A stretch of 61,134 nt of DNA from an uncultured Pelagibacteraceae bacterium (GTDB lineage Bacteria; Pseudomonadota; Alphaproteobacteria; Pelagibacterales; Pelagibacteraceae). Shown here piece by piece: positions 29,392 to 37,623 of the stretch. The notes below the pieces were generated by a model that saw nothing but the letters and a program-made list of their open reading frames with translations, searched no databases and was not told where the DNA came from. Made by a program: the position numbers and the translations under genes. Every line of letters begins with the position of its first letter. Within the stretch, counting starts at the first letter, position 1. The DNA is taken from NCBI GenBank assembly GCA_902576785.1, contig CACGWC010000001.1, forward strand, positions 140,001 to 201,134, in the 5' to 3' direction.

Positions 29392-30717
29392 ATGAAAAAA
29401 CAAATAAAAATTGAAGAGAAGATTAAAAAGTTTGAAAAAGTGATTCAAGTTAGCGGTGATAAAAGTATTTCAATTAGATGTATATTGTTGGCTTCTCAAG
29501 CAATTGGAAAATCAAAAATTTATAACCTATTAGAGTCTGATGACGTAATAAATGCATTAAAATCTATTAAAAAACTTGGAATTAATTATAAAAAATTTAA
29601 AAATTATTATGAAATAAACGGTTATGGTTTGTCTGGATATGACACAAAAAAAAAAATTAAGATAGACGCAGGTAATTCTGGGACATTAGCAAGATTGATA
29701 ATGGGTCTATTAATAGACTCGAAAAAAAAAGTTACAATACTGGGAGATAAAAGTCTATCTAGTAGAGATTTTTCAAGAGTTACTGAACCATTAAAACGTT
29801 TTGGTGCTAATATAATATCTCAAAAAAAAAAATTACCTGTAGAAATCAAAGGATCAGAATTTCTTAGACCTATACAATACGAAGAAAAAATTGGAAGTGC
29901 ACAATGCAAAAGTGCTGTAATGTTAGCTGCACTTAAAACGCCCGGAACTACTAAAATACGTGCTAAAAAGTCAAGAAATCACACAGAACTTTTGTTTAAA
30001 GAGATAGGAATACCGATCAAGGTATTAAGTAATTCAAATCACGATTATATCGAATTAAGAGGTTTAACAAATTTTAAATCTTTTGACTACATTGTACCTG
30101 GCGATATAAGCTCTTGTGCTTTTTTTATTGTTTTAACTTTACTAGGGAATAAGTCAAAGTTAAGAATTAAAAATATAAATATTAATAGCTCAAGAACAGG
30201 CATAATAAAAATTTTAAATAAAATGAATGCAAAAATAAAATATTTGAACAAAAGAAAATATAAAGGTGAACAGATTGCTGATATTTTAATAGAAAGCAAA
30301 AAAAATCTTATTGGTATTAATTGTCCAAAAAACTTAAATAGCTCTGCGATAGATGAATTTTTAGTAATATTCCTTGTGGCAGCAAAGGCTAAAGGTATTT
30401 CAGTTTTTAAAAATTTAGGCGAATTAAATCAGAAAGAGAGCCCAAGATTAAATATTGCAGTTAATTTTCTTAAGAAAATTGGAATTAAGGTAAAAAGAAA
30501 AAATGATGATATTAAAATTTATGGTAAACCAAATTTAGTTTTAGATGGAAATTATTTAATCAAAAATTTTAGAAAAGATCATAGAGTTTTAATGATGTCT
30601 TGTGTTGCAGCTTTAACTTTTGGAGGAAAATGGAAAATTAGTGACTCAGACTCAATCAACTCATCTTTCCCGAAATTTTTTCACATAATTAACAAATTGG
30701 GTGCAAATATAAATTGA
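29392..30717 (+). CDS. aroA: EPSP synthase
   Basis: 3-phosphoshikimate 1-carboxyvinyltransferase, sixth step of the shikimate pathway. The 441-residue protein shows SGDKSISIR, DAGNSGTLARL, GSAQCKSAVMLAAL, the catalytic DEF segment and DHRVLMMSC. A few usually conserved positions differ: the SLRxRPM segment reads SLSSRDF and KESDR reads KESPR. It begins the dense plus-strand block aroA-cmk-rpsA-ihfB that is common in proteobacteria. Confidence 0.92.
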   Translation: MKKQIKIEEKIKKFEKVIQVSGDKSISIRCILLASQAIGKSKIYNLLESDDVINALKSIKKLGINYKKFKNYYEINGYGLSGYDTKKKIKIDAGNSGTLARLIMGLLIDSKKKVTILGDKSLSSRDFSRVTEPLKRFGANIISQKKKLPVEIKGSEFLRPIQYEEKIGSAQCKSAVMLAALKTPGTTKIRAKKSRNHTELLFKEIGIPIKVLSNSNHDYIELRGLTNFKSFDYIVPGDISSCAFFIVLTLLGNKSKLRIKNININSSRTGIIKILNKMNAKIKYLNKRKYKGEQIADILIESKKNLIGINCPKNLNSSAIDEFLVIFLVAAKAKGISVFKNLGELNQKESPRLNIAVNFLKKIGIKVKRKNDDIKIYGKPNLVLDGNYLIKNFRKDHRVLMMSCVAALTFGGKWKISDSDSINSSFPKFFHIINKLGANIN

Positions 30718-31382
30718 AAATAAGAAAAAATATAATAACGATAGCAATAGACTCACCTGCGGCTGCAGGTGCAGGAACGCAAGCGCAGTTAATAGCTAAA
30801 AAGTATAATTTACAATATTTAGATACAGGTAAAATTTATCGTTACATTGGATATCTAAAAATTAAAAACAAAAAGAATTTTAATTATTATTTAATTAAAA
30901 AAAAAATATCTAAGTTAAAACTAAAAGAACTAAAAAAAAAATATTTAGTTTCTGATGAAGTAGCTGTTTCAGCCTCTAAGATAGCCAAAGATAAAAATAT
31001 TAGAGAACTTGTGAAAAATTTTCAATATCAGTGTGCTTACAATCCTCCAAAAATTTTTTCTGGTTCAGTTTTGGATGGAAGAGATATAACATCTGTAATA
31101 ATGAAAAAGGCGATGTTAAAGTTTTACATAACTGCAAATGTAGAAACCAGAGCAAAAAGAAGATATCTTGAGTTTAAAAGTTTAAATAAAAAAATTTCCT
31201 ATAAAGAAGTATTAAAAAGCATTAGAAATAGGGATTATTTGGATAAAAACAGAAAATATAGTCCATTGAAAAAAACTAAAGATTCAATCTTGATTAATAC
31301 ATCTAAATTAAGTAAGAAAGCGTGCTTTGAAAAAATAAAAGCTATAATTGACAATAAATTGAAAACTAATGGAAATTTATAA
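30714..31382 (+). CDS. cmk: Cytidylate kinase with altered P-loop
   Basis: Cmk phosphorylates CMP and dCMP. Position between aroA and rpsA is the conserved one; the 222-residue length and motifs (LDTGKIYRYIG, LDGRDITSVI, RAKRRYLE, RNRDYLDKNRKYSPLK) fit. The P-loop, normally GPxxxGKGT, reads SPAAAGAGT at 14-22, so the Walker A lysine is replaced by Ala 20 (codon GCA at 30771). The start is TTG 30714, overlapping the aroA TGA as TTGA; no ATG alternative lies nearby. Family call is strong, activity uncertain. Confidence 0.9.
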   Translation: MKIRKNIITIAIDSPAAAGAGTQAQLIAKKYNLQYLDTGKIYRYIGYLKIKNKKNFNYYLIKKKISKLKLKELKKKYLVSDEVAVSASKIAKDKNIRELVKNFQYQCAYNPPKIFSGSVLDGRDITSVIMKKAMLKFYITANVETRAKRRYLEFKSLNKKISYKEVLKSIRNRDYLDKNRKYSPLKKTKDSILINTSKLSKKACFEKIKAIIDNKLKTNGNL

Positions 31383-33099
31383 AGACTTAGAATCACCAGA
31401 AAATAAACAATTTGAAAAGCTACTAAATTCACAGTTATCTAAAAACAAAATTGAAGAAGGAAAGATAATTGAAGGTAAAATAACAAAAATAACAGAAAAG
31501 TTTATATTTGTTTTCATACCTGGACTTAAAAGTGAACCAATAGTTGATGTGAATGAAATCAAAATGATAGGTTTAAAAGATAAACTGAAAGTCGGTGAGA
31601 ATATTTCTGTATTATTAGAAAAAATTGAAGATAAAAATGGAGAAGTTATAGTCTCGGCAATAAAAGCACAGAAAATTCAAGGATGGTATAAACTTGAAAA
31701 GGCGTACGAAAACGACGAGTCTATAATTGGAAAAATTACCTCAAAATGCAAAGGAGGAGTAATTGTAGAACATGTTGCTACTGGATCCTTAATGTTCTGT
31801 CCTGGTTCACAAATTAGCGATAAGCCTTTAAAGAGTATTGATCATTTAATAGGTGTAGAACAAAAATTTGCAATAATAAAACTAGACAAACTGAGAGGTA
31901 ATGCATGCGTATCGCGAAGACAAATTGTATCTTCTAATAAAAGAGAAGATAAAGCAAAAATAATAGAAAAATTTAAAGTTGGAGATATTATAAAAGATGC
32001 AGTAGTCAAAGGATATTCATCATTTGGTTGTTTTTTTGAGGTAAATAATGAAATAGATGTGCTTGTTCATCTTCAAGAAATATCATACTCAAGAGTAAAT
32101 CATCCTGATGAGATATTTAATATAGGCGAAAAACATGACTTAAAAGTCATATCAATTGACAATGAAAAACTACAAATAGGCTGTTCCATTAAACAACTGT
32201 CACCAGATCCTTTTGAACATATTTCTAATTATGAAATTGGAAAAAAATATAAAGTTAAAGTTGATAAGATTACAGACTATGGATGTTTCTGTTCGCTTGA
32301 GCCTGGGCTAAGTACATTGCTTCATAGCAGTGAGATGAGTTGGACAAAAAGGAATATAACTCCAAAAAAATTATTTAAGGTTGGGGATATGATTAGTTGC
32401 ATTATAACCGAAATTGATAAGGAAAAAAGACGTATAGCAATTTCTCACAAACTTACATTAGAAAATCCATATGAAGTATTTATGAAGAAATTTCCAGAGG
32501 GTAGTGAAGTTTCAGGTACAGTGTCCAGTTTAAATGAGTATGCTTTATACATTAAATTAGATGAATTTGATATTGATGGTTTTTTGCATGCTAACGATCT
32601 GAGCTACTTAAATAATCCAGATGAAGAACTAAAAAAATATAAAAAGGGAGATAATGTAAAAGTCAAAGTTTTAGAAATTAAAAAAGATGAACAAAAAGTT
32701 AGGGTTGGTTTAAAGCAATTAGAAAAAGATCCTTTTGACTGGTTTAAAGGAAAAAAAGTAAATGATATAATTACGGTTCAAGTTGTATCTACAGATAATA
32801 AAGGAATAATAGTCAAACCTGAAGATTGTAAATTAGACTTTTTAATTAAAAAACAAAATATTGCTATAAACTCAGCAGATGCAAGACCCTCTAGATTTGT
32901 TGGAGGAGAAAGAATAGATGCAGCAATATCTGAGATTAACTTTGAGAAAAGAAAAGTAGCTTTAAGTATAAAATTACTTGAAGAATTACAAAACAAAGAG
33001 GCAGTAAGTAAATTTTCTAGTCCTTTAAGTGGAAAAAACCTACCGTTTTCATCATTATCAGAAAAGCTTGGTGGCAAAAAAAATAAGGATAATGAGTAA
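31369..33099 (+). CDS. rpsA: 30S ribosomal protein S1
   Basis: S1 captures mRNA on the 30S subunit and matters most where Shine-Dalgarno sequences are weak, as in this window. The 576-residue protein contains six S1 repeats, recognisable by segments such as VKGYSSFGCFFEVN, VDKITDYGCFCSLE and VSSLNEYALYIKLD, each followed by a KVGD or YKKGD type turn. The ATG overlaps cmk by 14 nt. Confidence 0.95.
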   Translation: MEIYKDLESPENKQFEKLLNSQLSKNKIEEGKIIEGKITKITEKFIFVFIPGLKSEPIVDVNEIKMIGLKDKLKVGENISVLLEKIEDKNGEVIVSAIKAQKIQGWYKLEKAYENDESIIGKITSKCKGGVIVEHVATGSLMFCPGSQISDKPLKSIDHLIGVEQKFAIIKLDKLRGNACVSRRQIVSSNKREDKAKIIEKFKVGDIIKDAVVKGYSSFGCFFEVNNEIDVLVHLQEISYSRVNHPDEIFNIGEKHDLKVISIDNEKLQIGCSIKQLSPDPFEHISNYEIGKKYKVKVDKITDYGCFCSLEPGLSTLLHSSEMSWTKRNITPKKLFKVGDMISCIITEIDKEKRRIAISHKLTLENPYEVFMKKFPEGSEVSGTVSSLNEYALYIKLDEFDIDGFLHANDLSYLNNPDEELKKYKKGDNVKVKVLEIKKDEQKVRVGLKQLEKDPFDWFKGKKVNDIITVQVVSTDNKGIIVKPEDCKLDFLIKKQNIAINSADARPSRFVGGERIDAAISEINFEKRKVALSIKLLEELQNKEAVSKFSSPLSGKNLPFSSLSEKLGGKKNKDNE

Positions 33100-33103
33100 T
33101 TAA

Positions 33104-33388
33104 TTGTCGTCTAAAAAGTCAGAAATAATAAAAAAACTTGCTGATAACTACCCTAATTTTTTACGAAAAGATTTAAGTAGAATTTTTGATATATTTATAA
33201 CTGAAATAAGAAATTCCCTTAAAAGACATGAAAGAGTTGAACTCAGAAATGTATTTACAATAGAACCAAGAATAAGAAAAGCAAGAATTGCTCGAAATCC
33301 TAAGACTGCTGAAAAAATTTACGTTAAAGAAAAGCGTTCCATTATATTTAAGTCCTCAAAAACCTGGTCGGATAAAATAAATGAATAA
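33104..33388 (+). CDS. ihfB: Integration host factor beta / HU family protein
   Basis: A 94-residue DNA-bending protein. SEIIKKLADNYPNFLRKDLSRIFDIF matches the N-terminal helices, and the beta-arm with RNPKTAEKIYVKEKR carries the proline that intercalates DNA. Position right after rpsA identifies it as IhfB rather than HU. The start is TTG 33104, five bases after the rpsA stop. It overlaps pyrF by 8 nt. Confidence 0.9.
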   Translation: MSSKKSEIIKKLADNYPNFLRKDLSRIFDIFITEIRNSLKRHERVELRNVFTIEPRIRKARIARNPKTAEKIYVKEKRSIIFKSSKTWSDKINE

Positions 33389-34055
33389 AAAAAAGATTTT
33401 TATAGCTTGCGACAGTAAAAAATTATCTGATGTAAAGAAAATTATAAAACTTTCCAAAAATAATAATTTAAAAATTGGTTATAAATTTGGATTAGAATTT
33501 TTAAATTCAAAGAATGGCAGAAACTTTGTATTAAATTTAAAAAATAAGATAATCTTTGCTGATTTAAAACTTCATGATATTCCTAACACATGCACATCAA
33601 CAGTAGAAGCCATTAAAGATTTAAAGGTTAATTATTTAACGATGCATATTAGTTCAGGTATTGAGGCTCTTAAATCTGTAAAAAAAGTATCAGGAAAAAT
33701 TAAAATAGTCGGTGTAACAATACTTACGTCGTTAGATAATAAAGCTTTAAAAGAAATTGGTTTTAATAAAGATGTAAAAAAATTAGTATTTCATCAAGCA
33801 AAATTAGCAACTAAAGCAAAATTGGATGCTATAGTATGTAGTGCTCAAGAAGCTAAAATAGTAAAAAAAGTGTTTAAAAGGGAAATAATAACCCCTGGAA
33901 TAAGATTTAGTTCACGAATAAATGATCAAAGAAGAACTTTAACTCCTAAGCAAGCTTATAGAAATGGTGCAGATTGGTTAGTAATAGGAAGAGACATTAC
34001 CAAAGGCAATATCAAAAAAAATATTCAAACATTAATTGATCACTTAAATCAATGA
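33381..34055 (+). CDS. pyrF: Orotidine 5'-phosphate decarboxylase
   Basis: Last step of UMP synthesis. The 224-residue TIM barrel has the catalytic segment FADLKLHDIPNT (Asp-Lys-His-Asp array), the ITPGIRF phosphate loop and the closing ADWLVIGRDIT motif. Its start lies inside ihfB and its TGA overlaps the trpF ATG. Confidence 0.94.
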   Translation: MNKKKIFIACDSKKLSDVKKIIKLSKNNNLKIGYKFGLEFLNSKNGRNFVLNLKNKIIFADLKLHDIPNTCTSTVEAIKDLKVNYLTMHISSGIEALKSVKKVSGKIKIVGVTILTSLDNKALKEIGFNKDVKKLVFHQAKLATKAKLDAIVCSAQEAKIVKKVFKREIITPGIRFSSRINDQRRTLTPKQAYRNGADWLVIGRDITKGNIKKNIQTLIDHLNQ

Positions 34056-34669
34056 TTAAAAGTTTAAAAATTTGTGGGATCTCAGATCCTAAAACTTTAA
34101 ACTATATTTTAAATCATAAACACAAACCTTCTATGATAGGTTTCATTACAAATTATGAAAAAAGTAGAAGATTCATTGAATATGACAAATTACAACATTT
34201 AATTAATATAGATAAAAAAGACGTAAATTTTGTCTCTGTTCTTGTAAGACCTAACAATGAAATTTTAGAAAAGATTAAAGATTTCAATTTTGACTATTAT
34301 CAGCTTTACGATGTAGATCCTGAGAGAACTGTCGAAATTAAATCAAAATATAAAATAAAAATAATAACTGCTCTTACAGTTTCTGGAATATCTGACGTAA
34401 TAAAATATAAAAATTATTTAGAGATATCAGATATAATTTTATTTGATTCAAAAGGATATCATAAATCTGAAAGTTTTGATCATAAGCTGCTAGATATTGT
34501 GCCAAATGGATTAAATAAAATGATTGCAGGTAACATTCAAATAGAAGATATTCCAAATTTTAAAAATAAAAACTTTATGATTGATCTTAGCGGAGCATTA
34601 GAAGATGAATACGGAAAAAAAGATATAAATAAAATTAATAAATTATTAAACTTGGCTGCAAAAATATGA
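34052..34669 (+). CDS. trpF: Phosphoribosylanthranilate isomerase
   Basis: Third step of the tryptophan branch after anthranilate. The 205-residue barrel keeps the catalytic Cys in LKICGI (residue 8) and Asp in DIILFDSKG, and ends with the family-like LSGALEDEYGKKDINKI. Sequence is divergent in the phosphate loops. Located in trpF-trpB-trpA order with ATGA overlaps on both sides. Confidence 0.88.
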   Translation: MIKSLKICGISDPKTLNYILNHKHKPSMIGFITNYEKSRRFIEYDKLQHLINIDKKDVNFVSVLVRPNNEILEKIKDFNFDYYQLYDVDPERTVEIKSKYKIKIITALTVSGISDVIKYKNYLEISDIILFDSKGYHKSESFDHKLLDIVPNGLNKMIAGNIQIEDIPNFKNKNFMIDLSGALEDEYGKKDINKINKLLNLAAKI

Positions 34670-35910
34670 AGCTAAAAAAAGGAATCCCTTTAATAGACCA
34701 AGGTAATAAACTTGGATTTTGGGGAGGTAAATTTGGAGGAAACTTTGTTCCTGAGACATTAAAAAAACCGATAGAAGATTTAGAGGTGCTATTTAACAAA
34801 CTTAAAAAAGATAAAAAATTTATACAAGAAAGAGATAGATATTTTGAAAATTGGATTGGCGTACCTACTCGATTCATTAAATTAGAGAATTTAACAAAAC
34901 ATGTAGGTGGAGCCCAAATTTGGTCTAAAGTTGTTTCAGATGCTAATGGTGGTGCACACAAAATCTACAACGCAACAGTCCATTGTTTGCTTGCAAAACG
35001 CTCTGGTAAAAAAATTATATGTGGGGATACTGGTGCGGGGTATGCAGGTAAAATGTTAAGTATGGCTGCAAAAAAGTTTGGTCTTAAATGTAAAATTTTC
35101 ATGGGTGCAAAAGATATTGCAAGACAACAGCCAAATGTAAAAGCTATAAAAAAAAATGGTGCAGAAGTCATTCCCGTTTATTCAGGAAGTCAAACGCTTG
35201 TGGATGCTGTATCAGAGTGTATGAGGTTCTGGGTTGCTAATTGTGATACAAGTGCAATGTGTGTGGGTAGCACGGTAGGTCCAGCTGTATTTGTGCGAAT
35301 TTGTGGCTGGAGTACTAGTCAAATTTCGAGAGAGCTTAAAGTTCAATTAATTGATGAGTTTGGATCAATTCCAAAGAAACTTAAACTTTACAATTGTGTT
35401 GGTGGTGGAAGTTCAAGTTTTGGGTTTTGGAATGAGTTTATGGATTATGATAAAAAGCAGTGCGAATTTATTGGTGTGGAAGCTGGGGGACCTGCAAAAA
35501 GTAAAAAGCATGCAGCACCTTTAACGTATGGCTCAAAAATTGGAATCCTACATGGTGCAGCCCAATATGTTAATCAAAACTCTGATGGACAAATAGAGGA
35601 GACCGAGTCTATTTCGGCAGGTTTAGATTATCCAGGAATTTCTCCACTACATTGTTTTTTAAAAGACACAAAGAGAGCTAGATATACTGCTGCAAGTGAT
35701 GAACAAGCATTAAATGCTTACAAACTTGTAACAAGATTTGAAAAATTAAGACCATCTCTTGAACCCAGCCACGCATTCGCTGTTGCAATATCTGAATCTA
35801 AAAAATTTGACGCAGATACGGTCGTAGTAGTTAACAGTTGCGGTGATGCTTACAAGGACCGGGGAATTTTAGAGAAGAGATTAGGAAAAAAATATGTTAA
35901 ATCCAATTAG
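34666..35910 (+). CDS. trpB: Tryptophan synthase beta homologue with rewritten active site
   Basis: Clearly TrpB1-derived over its whole 414 residues (GGKFGGNFVPETL, SISAGLDYPGISPLHCFLKD, EPSHAFA) and placed between trpF and trpA. In Salmonella numbering the PLP lysine K87 and H86 remain (GAHK), as do R141, D305 and E350. Many normally invariant positions differ: E109, the catalytic acid, is Asp (DTGAGYAG for ETGAGQHG), Q114/H115 are Tyr/Ala, N236 is Ser, S377 is Cys, and the GRGDKD loop reads GDAYKD. The KREDLNH substrate loop is SKVVSDANG. It may be an altered tryptophan synthase or have a different substrate. It overlaps trpA by 17 nt. Confidence 0.85.
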   Translation: MKLKKGIPLIDQGNKLGFWGGKFGGNFVPETLKKPIEDLEVLFNKLKKDKKFIQERDRYFENWIGVPTRFIKLENLTKHVGGAQIWSKVVSDANGGAHKIYNATVHCLLAKRSGKKIICGDTGAGYAGKMLSMAAKKFGLKCKIFMGAKDIARQQPNVKAIKKNGAEVIPVYSGSQTLVDAVSECMRFWVANCDTSAMCVGSTVGPAVFVRICGWSTSQISRELKVQLIDEFGSIPKKLKLYNCVGGGSSSFGFWNEFMDYDKKQCEFIGVEAGGPAKSKKHAAPLTYGSKIGILHGAAQYVNQNSDGQIEETESISAGLDYPGISPLHCFLKDTKRARYTAASDEQALNAYKLVTRFEKLRPSLEPSHAFAVAISESKKFDADTVVVVNSCGDAYKDRGILEKRLGKKYVKSN

Positions 35911-36694
35911 TGCTGCATTTATAAAAGCAAAACAAGAAAATAGGCCTGCTTTGTTAACTTATACTGTTGCTGGTGATAGCTCAAAAAAACAATCTTTAAA
36001 TATACTAAAATCAATTTCCAAAAATGCTGATATTTTAGAATTAGGCGTACCTCACAACACCCCTGTAGCAGACGGAAGTCAAATTCAAACAAGCGCATAT
36101 AGAGCAATCAAAAATGGAATTAAAGTAAATGATATTTTTAAAATTGTAAAAGACTTTAAAAAGTTTGATAAAAATAAACCTGTTATCTTAATGGGCTATT
36201 ACAATATGATCTTTCAATATGGTGAAAACAAATTCTTAAATAAATGTAAGTTATCTGGGGTAAATGGATTGATAGTTGTGGATTTACCTTGGCCAGAAAA
36301 TAAGGATTTTGCAAAAAAATGTAAAAAAAAATCTATCTATTTTATTCAGCTTTTATCACCAACAACAACAAAAATTAGGCTTAAAAAAATTATAAAAGAT
36401 TCTCATCCTATGAGTTATTTTATTTCAATGTTAAGCACAACTGGTGGTAAATTAAAAGTATCACCTAAAGAGATAATAAAAAATTACATCAAAATAAAAA
36501 AAATCAATCCAAAAAAAAAGGTGGTTATTGGTTTTGGAATAACAGAAAAAACAATTGGAAAACTAAAATCTGCAGATGGATTAGTAGTTGGAAGTGCTAT
36601 TTGTAAGGAAATTAGCAGAAGTTTAAAATATAGACAAAATCCTGTCACAAATATAAATAGACTAGTATTAAAATTAAAAAATAAAATTCGATGA
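35894..36694 (+). CDS. trpA: Tryptophan synthase alpha
   Basis: Cleaves indole-3-glycerol phosphate to indole. The 266-residue barrel keeps both catalytic acids: Glu in ILELGVP and Asp in VADGSQIQ. The usually conserved PFSDP or PFTDP reads PHNTP, and loop 6 (GxTG) reads STTGGK. VDLPWPE and GFGITEK are family-like. Starts inside trpB, ends with an ATGA overlap onto accD. Like its partner TrpB it is divergent, so the pair may have changed together. Confidence 0.88.
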   Translation: MLNPISAAFIKAKQENRPALLTYTVAGDSSKKQSLNILKSISKNADILELGVPHNTPVADGSQIQTSAYRAIKNGIKVNDIFKIVKDFKKFDKNKPVILMGYYNMIFQYGENKFLNKCKLSGVNGLIVVDLPWPENKDFAKKCKKKSIYFIQLLSPTTTKIRLKKIIKDSHPMSYFISMLSTTGGKLKVSPKEIIKNYIKIKKINPKKKVVIGFGITEKTIGKLKSADGLVVGSAICKEISRSLKYRQNPVTNINRLVLKLKNKIR

Positions 36695-37623
36695 ACTGGA
36701 TTACAAAAGCATTAAGTTTTGGTGAAAAAATCAAAAGAGTTTTAAAAAAAAGACCATCAAAAGAGGATATAGCAAACTCAGAGTGGACTAGTTGTTGCAA
36801 GGGCCCGATATTAAAAAAAGATCTTGAGGCAAATTTATGGGTTTGCAACTCGTGTGGAAAACATCATAGAATTAATTGCCGTCAAAGATTTGATATTATT
36901 TTTGGAAGAAATGCTTATGAAATACTTGATACACCAATTCCGGCTGAAGATCCCCTTGAATGGGTAGATACCAAATCTTATAAAGATAGATTAAAATCTG
37001 CAAGAAAGAAAACTAATCAAAATTCGGCGGTGATGATTGCTAAAGGAAAAATAAATGGTATCGATGTGACAGCAGGAGCAATAAATTTTGAATTTATTGG
37101 TGGTTCTGTTGGAGCTGCAGAAGGTGAGGCAATTATTTATGGTGTTCAAAATGCGATTGATAATCAAACACCATTTGTTTTCTTTCCTTGTGGCGGAGGA
37201 CAAAGAATGTTTGAATCTCCAATTGCACTTGCAAATATGACACGAACTACTCTTGCAATTAACGAACTCAAAAAAAATAACCTTCCTTATTTGGTTTGTT
37301 TTACAGATCCAACAGCTGGTGGGATTACAGCATCTTTTGCTATGTTAGGCGATATTCATTTTGCTGAACCAGGCTGTTTAATAGCTTTTGCGGGAAAAAG
37401 AGTAATACAGGCAACAGTGAAAGAGGAGTTAAGCTCTGATTTTCAAACATCTGAATTTGTTGAAAAGCATGGATTTGTTGACAGAATTGTTGAACGAAAA
37501 GATTTAAAAACAGAAATAAGCTTACTATTATCAATATTGTTAAAAAAAGATAACGCGGTAAATGAAAAGCAAATAAATGAAACTTCAGACAATATTGAAC
37601 CGCTTGCAAAAGCTGCATCCTAA
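36691..37623 (+). CDS. accD: Acetyl-CoA carboxylase carboxyltransferase beta
   Basis: Partner of AccA (14013). The 310-residue protein has the N-terminal zinc-ribbon area (CCKGP and CNSCGKHH), the crotonase-fold GGSVGAAEGE and LTDPTxGG-type FTDPTAGGITASFA, and AFAGKRVIQATVKEEL. The oxyanion region, generally GGARMQEG, reads GGGQRMFES. The trpA-accD-folC order is standard in alphaproteobacteria. The last 47 nt are shared with folC. Confidence 0.92.
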   Translation: MNWITKALSFGEKIKRVLKKRPSKEDIANSEWTSCCKGPILKKDLEANLWVCNSCGKHHRINCRQRFDIIFGRNAYEILDTPIPAEDPLEWVDTKSYKDRLKSARKKTNQNSAVMIAKGKINGIDVTAGAINFEFIGGSVGAAEGEAIIYGVQNAIDNQTPFVFFPCGGGQRMFESPIALANMTRTTLAINELKKNNLPYLVCFTDPTAGGITASFAMLGDIHFAEPGCLIAFAGKRVIQATVKEELSSDFQTSEFVEKHGFVDRIVERKDLKTEISLLLSILLKKDNAVNEKQINETSDNIEPLAKAAS

